Below, in pieces: positions 46,239-54,708 of a stretch of DNA of 64,000 nucleotides. The stretch's first letter is position 1; every line of letters begins with the position of its first letter. Below the pieces are notes generated by a model. The model made no database searches. It worked only from the letters and a program-made list of their open reading frames with translations, and had not been told where the DNA came from. Source of the DNA: Ectopseudomonas mendocina (GTDB lineage Bacteria > Pseudomonadota > Gammaproteobacteria > Pseudomonadales > Pseudomonadaceae); assembly GCF_016008875.1 (NCBI RefSeq), contig NZ_JADTQG010000002.1:124001-188000 (forward strand). Reading direction: 5' to 3'. A program made the translations under genes and the position numbers.

Positions 46239-47064
46239 GCTCAGTGCCCTCCTCGATCAGCGGCACCTGCGCCGCCTGAATCAGCACACGCATCTGCCGA
46301 ATGGCCAACGCGTTCAGGTGCTGCAAGCGCTCGGGCTGGGCAAGCCCTTCACCGATAAAATGCACATTCATCGACTCCAGGTTGGCCAGGCACACCAGTT
46401 GCCGAACATTGGCGTGATCACGCAGGTTGCCTTTGCGTTCGGGATTAGCCTCGCGCCACTGGCGCGCCGTGACGCCGAACAGCGCCACGTTCAGCAGGTC
46501 CGCCTCGCTGGCGTAGACGAAGCTGATCTGTTGCGGACTCAAGGTATCGGGAATCAGATTCTCGCGGATGGCATCGGTGTGGATCAGGTAATTAACTTTG
46601 GCCAGGTTGCGTCGGATGTCCCAACCCAACTGCTGAAATTCCTGCTCCTTGAGGCGCTGGAACTCCTTAATCAGGTAAAGCTTGAACTCCACCGAAATCC
46701 AGCTGGCGAACTCGAAGGCAATATCCTTCTGGGCAAAGGTACCGCCGTAACGTCCGGCCCTGGAAATCAGCCCGATGGCGCCGGTCCGCTCAATCCACTG
46801 TTTGGGCGTCAGGGTAAAGCTGTTGAGGCCAGCCTGCTTTTTAAACCCGTCGAATTCGACGGGTTTAAAATCTGGATTATTGAGCTGCTCCCAGATACCC
46901 AGAAACTCAAGGGTATTGCGATTACGCAACCAGTTGCGGATCAAGTCGTCGGTTCGATCCGCGTTTTTGTATCGTGCGATATCCGTTATGGAGATGTACT
47001 CAACACCATCCTTGATATGCGTATTGATGTCCTGCTCCAGCACCTGCAGTTTGGCTGCCTCCAT
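46228..47064 (-). CDS. KilA-N-domain DNA-binding protein inside the cas operon
   Basis: This encodes 278 residues from ATG at 47064, preceded by GGGAGC. A KilA-N domain covers about residues 15-125: GVEYISITDIARYKNADRTD, NWLRNRNTLEFLGIWEQLNN and the hallmark YGGTFAQKDIAFEFASWIS (106-124). The C-terminal half (residues 125-278) is helical with KEFQRLKEQEFQQLGWDIRR and SPQQISFVYASEADLLNVAL. KilA-N proteins bind DNA and are usual in phages and some chromosomes. The gene begins 14 bp after cas6e and its end overlaps the cas1 start by 11 bp, so it is transcribed and translated with the cas genes. It looks more AT-rich than its neighbours, which suggests a later insertion. A role in regulating adaptation or in defence is speculation. 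A perfect 32-bp palindrome lies within the gene. Confidence 0.85.
46839..46870. other. Perfect 32-bp palindrome within the KilA-N gene
   Basis: The left arm TTTTAAACCCGTCGAA is followed directly by its exact reverse complement, so the centre is GAATTC with no spacer. It encodes FKPVEFDGFK at about residues 66-75. No T-run follows, so it is not a standard terminator. It could be a protein-binding site or an RNA hairpin between upstream cas6e and downstream cas1-cas2. Confidence 0.95.
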
Positions 47065-47078
47065 GATCAGCTCCCGAT

Positions 47079-47693
47079 TCAGCCGCGCCCCACGCTGAGC
47101 AGCCCGCAACCGAATGCCTTGCCTGGGCCGATGCCTTGCTCAAGCGCGCGGCTGAAAGCCGTCAACTCGCGCACCTGCAAACGTCCCTCGAAGCACACTC
47201 GTTGCAGGCTGATGCGTCCCTCTCCCTTGCGGCTGGCCAACACATCGCTGGCCGTGACCAGCGCCGCCTCGACCGCGAAACCATGGCGTTCGCCCTGCCG
47301 GCCCAACCAGGCAAGCTGCTCCTGCTCGCCCACCAAACCATAGCGCTTGCCCTGGCGGGTCACGGTCGGATTGGCCAGCAGGCGGAAGCGATAGCAACTG
47401 CCGCCCTCGATCCAACTCTGCAATTCGAGCGGCTTGCACTCGACGTCACGCTGCAGATAGTTGGGCAGCCCCTGCAATACCGACCAATCGGCAACTTGCG
47501 CCGACTGCACCAGCACCACGGGGCTGGCCCAAGCATTGCTACCGGCCTCCAGGCGCCAGAGAAAACGTGTCGGCATACTGTGCTCATCAGCTACGAACGC
47601 ACGCGCCAGGGTGCGGTGCATTTCGTAAGCGTCGGCCAGATCGCGGCGCGCCTGAGCGCTGCGCGGGTCAAGCGTCAGTCTGGTCAGGTACAT
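47079..47693 (-). CDS. cas6e: Type I-E crRNA endonuclease Cas6e (CasE)
   Basis: This encodes 204 residues (MYLTRLTLDPRSAQARRDLA). The catalytic His is in DAYEMHRTLARAF (His26), and the C-terminal glycine-rich loop is QGIGPGKAFGCGLLSVGRG, diagnostic of the RAMP fold of Cas6e. The insert RYGLVGEQEQLAWLGRQGER is also found in E. coli CasE. It cuts the precursor at the repeat hairpin and stays bound as part of Cascade. The start overlaps the end of cas5e by 26 bp. The following gene is KilA-N rather than cas1, which is unusual. Confidence 0.96.
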   Translation of the reverse strand: MYLTRLTLDPRSAQARRDLADAYEMHRTLARAFVADEHSMPTRFLWRLEAGSNAWASPVVLVQSAQVADWSVLQGLPNYLQRDVECKPLELQSWIEGGSCYRFRLLANPTVTRQGKRYGLVGEQEQLAWLGRQGERHGFAVEAALVTASDVLASRKGEGRISLQRVCFEGRLQVRELTAFSRALEQGIGPGKAFGCGLLSVGRG

Positions 47694-48330
47694 GCAGCAC
47701 TCCCGATTTCACGTAACGTGGGCCGAACCGGCGTTCGGCAAAAGGTGCGACGGGTTGATCCAGGCGGATGGCGCCTTCCTGATCATCCTCCAGCAGGCAG
47801 CGCAGGGGCGCTGGCGAATCACTCCGACGCGCACTGGCAAGCCGTGGGTACTGCGCCAACGCCGTCTCCAGCGGCAGAGGCGAAAGACCATCCGGTAGCC
47901 ACACCGGCATGCCCGGCGCGAAGCTCTTGCGGCCCAGCGCCAACGGCCAGTGCGGGGCACGCAAGGCGGCATGAATACGCGTCAGCAGCGCTTCATCCGT
48001 GCCCTCCAGGCCGACCAAAAAGGCGGCATCGGAAAGGTAATAGCGCGGGCTGACCACGGTGCGGCGCAAGTCTGATTTGCCGGTGGCGATCAGCACACCG
48101 GTAGCGGTCTGGTAATCGCGCATCGGCACGCCTTCGTGATCGACACGCACGCCCATGCGCAGCACCGCCAGATCCTCGACCGGCTCCTGGCGGTCACGTC
48201 CCAGCGCGGCGCAGACCAGCCCGAGTACGCCCGACTTGGAAGGCTCCAACTGGGTATCGCGCTCATCGAAGCGACTGGTGGTGCCCCAGGATTGCATCGG
48301 CCCCTGCAAACGCAGCAACAGGGTGGCCAT
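47668..48330 (-). CDS. cas5e: Type I-E Cascade subunit Cas5e (CasD)
   Basis: This encodes 220 residues from ATG at 48330 (MATLLLRLQGPMQSWGTTSR). This opening, with QSWG and DERDTQLEPSKSGVLGLVCA, is characteristic of Cas5e. The thumb region with MRDYQTATGVL follows, and the chain ends PRYVKSGVLHVPDQTDA. Cas5e caps the 5' handle of crRNA and contacts Cas8e. An upstream extension of the open frame (to 48450) is rejected because it overlaps cas7e. The gene is 2 bp after cas7e and overlaps cas6e. Confidence 0.96.
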   Translation of the reverse strand: MATLLLRLQGPMQSWGTTSRFDERDTQLEPSKSGVLGLVCAALGRDRQEPVEDLAVLRMGVRVDHEGVPMRDYQTATGVLIATGKSDLRRTVVSPRYYLSDAAFLVGLEGTDEALLTRIHAALRAPHWPLALGRKSFAPGMPVWLPDGLSPLPLETALAQYPRLASARRSDSPAPLRCLLEDDQEGAIRLDQPVAPFAERRFGPRYVKSGVLHVPDQTDA

Positions 48331-48332
48331 GC

Positions 48333-49475
48333 TCAGCCCTCCAGTTGCGCGGCGACCTGCGCCCGTACCCAGGCCGCCAGTTCGCCCAGATTCTGTACCT
48401 GCGCGCCCTTCTGCGGCGGCCATGTCTCGCTCAGGTCGAGATACGCCCACTGGTCGCGTGCGTCGGCATACACCGCCGCCAGCTTGCTCTCGTGTCGGGC
48501 CAACTCACCGACCGACTGACTGGTCAATGCCGCATCCTGACGGACGCTGATGGGTTTCTCGAAGGCATTGGCCAGGTTCAGCGGGCCGCCATGACGCAGG
48601 CAGACGCCGACGAAACTCGGCAGGTTATGCGCAGCGAAGGTGTTCTGTTTGCCTGTCGGAATGGCGCGCACCACGGCCTGGGTAAAGGCCTCCAGGGCGG
48701 ACAGGGTCAGCTCGCGATCCTGCTGCAGATTGCCGAGCAGCTTGCCGGCATCGACCACTGCATAGCGGTACAAGGTGGCGGAGTTGAACTCCACCTGGCC
48801 GATCATGCCGGCGCCGGTTTCGTCCGGCCCGCCCTTGTCGTCGACGGCAGTGAAGTAGTCGAACTCACGCTCCACTCGGTGCGTGCTGATGGCATGGGCC
48901 ACTTGGCATGCGGCGTCCTGGTTGACTTCCGGCATATCGGCGAGCATGCGCCCGAACAGCGCCACATCCACCGCTTTGCCGCCGTCGAGCAGGGCCTTGG
49001 CCTTTTTCACCACATCCGCCGGTGCACTGGCCTTGGCTTCCTTCTTGCCCTTCTTCTCACCACCTGCGGGGGCAACAGCCAGCTCATCCCAGTGCTGTTC
49101 GATCAGGCTGGCAAAACCGGCGATCTCGGCCTCGCCGAGAAACAGCAAGTACTCGGTCTTGCCGTCATCCTTGAGCTTGAGGCCGGCCGCGGCCAGCGCC
49201 ACCTCGATTTTGCCCTCGGCTTCCAGCGCGTCACGCCCGGCCAGGCGTTCCTGCAGCAGCGCCTTGAGCTTCTTGGTACGCACGCCGCGATATTCCGGGG
49301 CGACCAGCTCGTGCTCCTGCGCCGCCAGACGAATAGCGCGTTTGAAGCACTGGCTGCTGACCCGAGCTCGGCGATAGCCACCGAACAGGGCATCCTTGGG
49401 CGCGCCGGTGTCGTCGCGGTTGAGGTTGGATGGGGCGAAGTTCTGGATCAGGTGAAACTCGACAAACAGACTCAT
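48333..49475 (-). CDS. cas7e: Type I-E Cascade backbone subunit Cas7e (CasC)
   Basis: This encodes 380 residues from ATG at 49475 (MSLFVEFHLIQNFAPSNLNR), with GAGAGGGAC as RBS. Cas7e motifs are FAPSNLNRDDTGAPKDALFG, the finger region YRRARVSSQCFKRAIRLAAQ and VEREFDYFTAVDD, with PTGKQNTFAAHNLPSFVGVC. Six copies coat the crRNA spacer. A Lys/Ala-rich stretch (GGEKKGKKEAKASAPADVVK) near residue 145 is longer than I would expect, but the frame is intact. It lies 10 bp downstream of cse2. Confidence 0.96.
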   Translation of the reverse strand: MSLFVEFHLIQNFAPSNLNRDDTGAPKDALFGGYRRARVSSQCFKRAIRLAAQEHELVAPEYRGVRTKKLKALLQERLAGRDALEAEGKIEVALAAAGLKLKDDGKTEYLLFLGEAEIAGFASLIEQHWDELAVAPAGGEKKGKKEAKASAPADVVKKAKALLDGGKAVDVALFGRMLADMPEVNQDAACQVAHAISTHRVEREFDYFTAVDDKGGPDETGAGMIGQVEFNSATLYRYAVVDAGKLLGNLQQDRELTLSALEAFTQAVVRAIPTGKQNTFAAHNLPSFVGVCLRHGGPLNLANAFEKPISVRQDAALTSQSVGELARHESKLAAVYADARDQWAYLDLSETWPPQKGAQVQNLGELAAWVRAQVAAQLEG

Positions 49476-49485
49476 GATGTCCCTC

Positions 49486-50028
49486 TCAGTCGTTGGCAGC
49501 TTGTTCAGTAGATTCGGCAGCAGGCGCCGTAAGGGCGCGATAGAAGTCCCGCGCCCAGCGCTGACGCACGTTGTCGCGGCGCTCGGCATCGCTATGCGGG
49601 TTGAGCCAGATGCGCAGGTCTTGCAGCAGCACGCCGTAGTCCAGGACTCGGTCATCGCCGGCCAGCAGGCTGATGATCTGGCGCAGATACACCGCAAGGT
49701 TTTCCGCATCGGCACCGAGCAAGGCGATAAAGCGCTGCTCGATACTGGCGCTGTCGCGCTTGCGCATCAGCTCGCCGAGGCTGGTGGCCAGACTCTTCGC
49801 ACCTTGCTCCGGGTGAGCCGCGAACAGCCCCGCTGTCAGGTACAGCGCCAGGCGCGAAGCATCCTGGGCATGCCGCTCTGCCGCGACGAAGCGCTCCACA
49901 TACGGATAAGCCGGCGGATAGGCGCCCGGCGCAAAACTCAGGCTGCGACGCAGCACGGCCAGGGCGCCACGGTCGCGTTCCTGCAGGCGCTGTAAGTGGG
50001 CGATAAAGCCCTGCGCAAACTCACTCAT
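49486..50028 (-). CDS. cse2: Type I-E Cascade small subunit Cse2 (CasB)
   Basis: This encodes 180 residues, all helical, with the basic RNA/DNA-contacting patch ERDRGALAVLRRSLSFAPGA near the N-terminus and IEQRFIALLGADAENLAVYL with QIISLLAGDDRVLDYGVLLQ and RQRWARDFYRAL at the C-terminus. This is the CasB/Cse2 family pattern; two copies form the belly of Cascade and stabilise the non-target strand. The start overlaps the cas8e stop by 4 bp (ATGA). Confidence 0.95.
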   Translation of the reverse strand: MSEFAQGFIAHLQRLQERDRGALAVLRRSLSFAPGAYPPAYPYVERFVAAERHAQDASRLALYLTAGLFAAHPEQGAKSLATSLGELMRKRDSASIEQRFIALLGADAENLAVYLRQIISLLAGDDRVLDYGVLLQDLRIWLNPHSDAERRDNVRQRWARDFYRALTAPAAESTEQAAND

Positions 50029-51566
50029 GCGCGAACCTCCTTGTCAGGTGTGGGAGTCGCCCGCAACGGGGCGAGCAGCCCCAGCAGGCGTGGATGGTGG
50101 CGCGCCTCGGCGCGCAAGGCCTTTGCGCCACGGCCCAGGCCGGCCAGCACGGCCTGCCAGGCATCACGGGCGGCATCATGCAGGCTCTGCCGCCAGAGCG
50201 CCTCAGCCTCGTCCAACTCGTCGCTACCCAATAGCGCCATGACCCGCCCAAGCTGACGCTCGGCACTGGCGAAGTACAAAGCACCAGCCGGGCCGGCATC
50301 GATAAGGCTGCGGGCACGCGCCCAGGTGTCCTTGCTTCCGGGGTCAGGCAGGGTTTCGGCGAGCATGCCGGTCGCCAACTTGCGCAAAGCGGTGAACAAC
50401 TCTTCGGCATCGCGCACATAGCGGCGCAGCTCGTTGGCGTGATCGGCTGAAGCCAGCAGCTTGGCCGGTAGCGCGATGCGCTCAGAGCGCCAGCGCAGCA
50501 GCTTGGCCTGATCACTGGCCAGCCCGGCGATCAGCATCGGCTGCACGCCTTGGCCCAGGTAGAGCTGCAGATTGGCCGCCCACTCCAGCACTGCAGCAGG
50601 CTGCGAGGCTTTGCCTTCAGCGTCCGGCAACAGTGCAGGAAGATCACGCCACAAGGCACGGCCTTCGGTAAAGCTCAGGCGAACCATGCTATTGCTGCCG
50701 GCCCGATAGCTGGCCATGGGATCGGGAGCCTGCGCGTCGTCGCCCAGTGCCAAACCAGCGGCGAAGCGAATCCACTGCACGCGACGTTCATCGTCCGCCA
50801 ATAGCAAAACTGCTCGGCTCTGCCGGGTGTAGCGATCATTGGGGCCGCTTGCCATCTCAGGGTCGCCACGCAGCTGAGCAATGCTGAGCGTACTGCGCTC
50901 CCAGGCGGGCAAGTCTTGATGCCCCGTCTGAGTCGGTGGATGTAGGGCCAGGCACAAGCTTTGCGCCAGCGAATCGCCCACGGGCATTACCGCGGCCGTA
51001 TTGGCCAAAGCGCCGGCTTTGTCGGAATCGCGCAGCGTCTTGACTAGGCCGCCGGGCGTGAATTGTAGAAAGCCGAGCAAGGAACGCAACGCATCGGCAG
51101 CACTGATGCTGCGCGGCGCCAGGTCACAGGAGTGATCGAATACAACCGGCGCATTACCGTTGGCACTGGCCAGGGAAATTTGCGTCCAGGGTTTGAGCTT
51201 GTCGCGGGTTTCGTCGGCGTCGACTAGTGCCGCCACCTGCATGAAGGGGTACTGCGGGTGGAACAAGCAGAAGCGCTCGCGCCAATGCTGCAGATAGTCG
51301 CGAATGGCCGCCAGCGGCAGCCCGTCCTGATACCAACGCAGCCGCTCGGCATCCGTCCAGCGCCCTTGCGCATGACTGATGGCGCGATGTGTGATTGCCA
51401 GCAACAGCCGGTATTGAGCGATCAGGCTCGGTGGCGAGGTTTCCGCCAGGGCGCTGATCTCGCTGGCGCGCTCGAAAAGCTCCAGCAAACCCAACTCTCG
51501 CACCTGCCCGTCGTGCATCCGTACCGCCAGCCATGGCTCGTCGAGCAGGCTGAACGACTCATCCAT
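50025..51566 (-). CDS. cas8e: Type I-E Cascade large subunit Cas8e (Cse1/CasA)
   Basis: This encodes 513 residues starting MDESFSLLDEPWLAVRMHDG. The family motifs FSLLDEPWL, the FHPQYPFMQVAALVD loop, VVFDHSCDLAPRSISAADAL with RSLLGFLQFTPGGL, and the C-terminal four-helix bundle are all visible. Cas8e reads the PAM and recruits Cas3. It is first of the operon cas8e-cse2-cas7e-cas5e-cas6e-KilA-N-cas1-cas2. The upstream 460 bp on the minus side hold a candidate promoter and, on the other strand, a broken antitoxin gene. Confidence 0.95.
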   Translation of the reverse strand: MDESFSLLDEPWLAVRMHDGQVRELGLLELFERASEISALAETSPPSLIAQYRLLLAITHRAISHAQGRWTDAERLRWYQDGLPLAAIRDYLQHWRERFCLFHPQYPFMQVAALVDADETRDKLKPWTQISLASANGNAPVVFDHSCDLAPRSISAADALRSLLGFLQFTPGGLVKTLRDSDKAGALANTAAVMPVGDSLAQSLCLALHPPTQTGHQDLPAWERSTLSIAQLRGDPEMASGPNDRYTRQSRAVLLLADDERRVQWIRFAAGLALGDDAQAPDPMASYRAGSNSMVRLSFTEGRALWRDLPALLPDAEGKASQPAAVLEWAANLQLYLGQGVQPMLIAGLASDQAKLLRWRSERIALPAKLLASADHANELRRYVRDAEELFTALRKLATGMLAETLPDPGSKDTWARARSLIDAGPAGALYFASAERQLGRVMALLGSDELDEAEALWRQSLHDAARDAWQAVLAGLGRGAKALRAEARHHPRLLGLLAPLRATPTPDKEVRA

Positions 51567-51638
51567 GCTGCACCTCCGATCCCTGTTGTCTGCGTGATTC
51601 CATCATCCCTCTCCCTGAATCCGACAGGCACGCAGTAA

Positions 51639-51681
51639 AGCAGACAAAGTGCCATCATGGAAATGAGCTAGATCAGCTCAT
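51639..51681 (-). promoter_or_regulatory. Candidate regulatory region of the Cascade operon
   Basis: Reading the minus strand, TGGCACTTTGTCTGCT (51654-51639) fits a sigma-54 -24/-12 pattern: GG and GC are 10 bp apart, with TGGCAC matching exactly. About 73 bp separate it from the cas8e start. Its left part is within the 13-bp motif also found upstream of cas3. Just upstream sits the perfect dyad ATGAGCT-N5-AGCTCAT (51663-51681), a likely repressor site for the cas operon or for the antitoxin relic. No activity is shown by sequence alone. Confidence 0.4.
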
Positions 51682-51759
51682 GCCTTGTCCTTCTACCGTT
51701 TAGCTTCTCCAGCTGCGCGCTACGATGCACTTAGCCCGTAACACATCGAGGTGCTCGGC

Positions 51760-52050
51760 ATGAGTGAGGCCATCTTTATCTTTCGCGTAGACGACGTACT
51801 TAAAAGTGAATTTGCCTAGGCCGCCAAAGCTCGCGACCGCACAGGCGCGCAGTTACTGCGCGACTTCATGCGTGACTTCGTCCGGCAACAACATGAGGCT
51901 GCCGAGCATGATGCCTGGCTGCGCCGCCAGGTACAGATGGGGCTGGACTCGGCCAATGCCGGTGAGCTGCTCGGTAGCGAAGAGGTCGAAGCCGAAGCCG
52001 CCGCATGGCGTGCTGAGATCAGCACGTCAGTGGCCCGCCGCAGACGAATC
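51760..52050 (+). pseudogene. Broken ribbon-helix-helix-type antitoxin gene
   Basis: From ATG at 51760 the frame reads MSEAIFIFRVDDVLKSEF then A and a TAG stop at 51817. Directly after it the same frame continues with AAKARDRTGAQLLRDFMRDF and VRQQHEAAEHDAWLRRQVQM, then GLDSANAGELLGSEEVEAEA. The whole matches the pattern of short antitoxins of the RelB/ParD/CopG kind. A CAG to TAG change would explain the stop. An open frame from ATG at 51868 could give a 96-residue remnant. The 3' part runs into sequence antisense to the end of cas3 (stop at 52027). No toxin gene remains. The 460-bp gap between cas3 and cas8e is otherwise the promoter region. Confidence 0.7.
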
Positions 52051-54708
52051 CTGGACATCTCGTTGATAAACCAGCCCCAGTTCATCATCCAGCCGCACCG
52101 TCAGACGCCCGATCAGCAAGCAACCGTCAGTCAGTACCAGCGGCTTGAGATGACGTAATAGCGGATGCTCGCTGAACGCGCGCGGCGACTCCAAGGCCTG
52201 CGCATGCTTGACCAGCGCAGTGCGGGAGGTTTTCAACTGGAGGGCGTTGAGCTGCCTGGCCAGCACGTTGGACAGCGGCTGGTCAGGGTCGAAGGCCTGA
52301 CCGTCGGGCGTCAGGCTCCAGCCACCGGGTACCTGATGCACGGGGATCAGGGTCACGGAGTCATCGCCGAGACGGGTGTAGTTGGGCAGCCCCAAGCCTT
52401 CCTCACCCTCTTCATAGCCACGGTTCTTCTGGGTGTAGGCGTTTTGTGGCTCGGCTTCCGGGTCGATAGCGACATTACGAGCCATCATGCGTTCGGTCTG
52501 CCGTCTGCCCAGATGAGTGCCCAAGGCATCACCATCGATAAAGGCGCGGTCGGCTTCGGCAAGATCCGCCGGCAAATCCTCGCTGTCATACACTGCCTGC
52601 ACCAACCGGTCGATATCCTGCGGCAGGTGCAGTTCCTGCTCGCGCGACAGCAGCGCCCAGGTGCGCCCGAGGATGTAGGGCTCGTAGACGAATTCCCAGG
52701 CCGTACTCTTGAGGTCGGGCAAGGCTTCGGGCGCCAGCCCCGTCACATACAAGGTCGCCTGCCGATGCGCCTCGGGGCGCTCGCGCTGGTGGCGATGCAG
52801 ACGACCGGCGCGTTGCAGGATCAAATCCACCGGAGCAAGGTCGGTGAGCATGAAATCGAAGTCGATATCCAGGCTCTGCTCAGCCACCTGGGTAGCAATC
52901 AACAGAGCTTTTTCCGGGCGCTCACCATTCTCGCCAAAGCGCGCCAGCACAGCGTGCTCCTGCTCACTGCGCTGATCCGCCGGGAAGCGCGCATGGAACA
53001 GCAGCAGCGGCACTTCATCGCCCAGCTCAGCCTTGAGCTTGAGATAAAGCCCCTGCGCGCGGTCCACGGTATTGACGATCAGCGCACCGCAACCGCCTTG
53101 CTGCACCAGCTCACGGGCTTTGGCGACCAGGCTGTCGATGGTTTCCGTTACGGCCTGGATCTGAATCGGCGGCAAGGGCCGCGAGTCGCACGTAGCGCCA
53201 TCCACGCCACGCGCATCGGCCAGCAGCAGGCGCGGGTAACTCAGATCGGGCGCGGTCTCCGGGGCAACGCCCCAGGCACGCAGCAAGGCATCGCGACGCG
53301 GCGCCGGTAAGGTGGCGCTCATCAGCACCACCGAGCTGCCCATCGCCTTGAGCCAGCGCAGCAGCGCTTCGATCAGGCCACTGGTGTAGGTGTCATAGGC
53401 ATGCACTTCATCGAGCACCACCACACGGTTGCTCAGCCCCCACAAGCGTACGAAGTGATGCTTGACGTTGAGCGTGGCGAACAGCGCCTGATCCACGGTG
53501 CCGACGCCATAGGGCGACAGCAAAGGCCGGCGGCGTTGGGAAAACCAGGCGGATGACGTCACCTCCTCGCCCGCCGCGCCGTGGATGCCCCGCAGCGCCA
53601 GCACCTGATCGTTGAGCCCGGCACCGCCATGCACCAGTTGCACATCCAGCGAGGCGTCGGCAGCGAAGCCCTTCAGAAAGGTCAGCGCCCGCTTGAACAA
53701 CGCGTTGCCCGTGGCCTGCGTCGGCAGCGCCACATATAACCCACGATGCTGATTGGCCGCCTGCAGGCGCAGGTGGGCGAGAAAGGCCAGCTCGGTCTTG
53801 CCCTCGCCCATCGGCGCCTCGACCAGCAACAGCGCCGGGCCTTGCACGCCATCGAGCAGACGATCAGCCTCGCGCTGTAGAGGCCGCGCCGTCAGCTTCG
53901 GCCGCTGGACGATCTGCGCGATCAGATGATCTGCCGTGGGCGAGTCTTTCAGCAGCGGTTGGAAGGATCGCCAACCGATCTGCTGCAAGGCCTGATCCGC
54001 GCGCAAGCAGGCATCGGCATGATGCTCGGCCAGCAGCGCATGGCGCTCGCCCAAGGGAAACCACTCGGGATTGGAGCCGATCCAATCGGCGACGCTGGTA
54101 AGCCCTGCCAACCACTGCACCGCAGGTTGCGACAGCGCTTCGATCTGCGGCCCACCCACAGGTGCCAACACGGCCCAATAGGCGTCGAAGATCTCGCGGC
54201 GCGCCTCGCTCCAACGGGGTGGTTCGAACGATGGCTTGCCTCGGTTGAGCTCGGTTTGGTTGAAGTTGTAACCATGGTGCGCACTGATAGCCTGCAAGGC
54301 GTGGCGAATCCATAACAGATGCCCGACTCCCTGGCGTGGCAGATGCTCCCAGAGCAGCGCCGCGCTGGCACAGGCGTGATCGGTAACGCTCAGTGAGCGG
54401 GCCGGAAATTCCAGGCCGAGCGCTTCATCGAATTGCCGCCCTTCGACCCATTTGTCCTGAAAGCCCGGAATGGCCTTGCCGAAATCATGCAACCCCACCA
54501 GGCAGGCAACCCAGCGGGCAACGTGATCGCTCTGCAGCCCCAAGACCTGGGCCGCCCACTCCAGCGTGCTCGGTGGTTCATGCGCAAGCATACGCTCGGC
54601 CACTGCGGCCACATCCAGTAAATGCGCCAGCACGCCATGACCGAAGCCATCGCCACTCTTGGCCCAGAGACGGCGTGCCTGATCGCTGAGATCGGCGAAT
54701 CCTTTCAT
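52027..54708 (-). CDS. cas3: Type I-E effector nuclease-helicase Cas3
   Basis: This encodes 893 residues, the full I-E length. The HD nuclease domain opens the chain, with GHGVLAHLLDVAAVAERML and the metal-binding GLHDFGKAI (about His74/Asp75). The helicase follows with Walker A in EAPMGEGKTELAF (about 298-305), DEVH (433-436), MSATLPAP (464-466) and the arginine-finger motif LQRAGRLHRH (632-640). The C-terminal domain contains a long region after residue 700. Cas3 is recruited by Cascade and degrades target DNA. It has its own upstream region rather than being fused to the Cascade operon. Its stop codon lies within the antitoxin relic on the other strand. Confidence 0.96.
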   Translation of the reverse strand: MKGFADLSDQARRLWAKSGDGFGHGVLAHLLDVAAVAERMLAHEPPSTLEWAAQVLGLQSDHVARWVACLVGLHDFGKAIPGFQDKWVEGRQFDEALGLEFPARSLSVTDHACASAALLWEHLPRQGVGHLLWIRHALQAISAHHGYNFNQTELNRGKPSFEPPRWSEARREIFDAYWAVLAPVGGPQIEALSQPAVQWLAGLTSVADWIGSNPEWFPLGERHALLAEHHADACLRADQALQQIGWRSFQPLLKDSPTADHLIAQIVQRPKLTARPLQREADRLLDGVQGPALLLVEAPMGEGKTELAFLAHLRLQAANQHRGLYVALPTQATGNALFKRALTFLKGFAADASLDVQLVHGGAGLNDQVLALRGIHGAAGEEVTSSAWFSQRRRPLLSPYGVGTVDQALFATLNVKHHFVRLWGLSNRVVVLDEVHAYDTYTSGLIEALLRWLKAMGSSVVLMSATLPAPRRDALLRAWGVAPETAPDLSYPRLLLADARGVDGATCDSRPLPPIQIQAVTETIDSLVAKARELVQQGGCGALIVNTVDRAQGLYLKLKAELGDEVPLLLFHARFPADQRSEQEHAVLARFGENGERPEKALLIATQVAEQSLDIDFDFMLTDLAPVDLILQRAGRLHRHQRERPEAHRQATLYVTGLAPEALPDLKSTAWEFVYEPYILGRTWALLSREQELHLPQDIDRLVQAVYDSEDLPADLAEADRAFIDGDALGTHLGRRQTERMMARNVAIDPEAEPQNAYTQKNRGYEEGEEGLGLPNYTRLGDDSVTLIPVHQVPGGWSLTPDGQAFDPDQPLSNVLARQLNALQLKTSRTALVKHAQALESPRAFSEHPLLRHLKPLVLTDGCLLIGRLTVRLDDELGLVYQRDVQDSSAAGH

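Noticed and set aside
51567..51759. CreTA-like RNA toxin-antitoxin module next to cas8e
   Set aside because: I saw no repeat-like pseudo-spacer structure that would make a CreA-type RNA; only the protein-antitoxin relic is supported.
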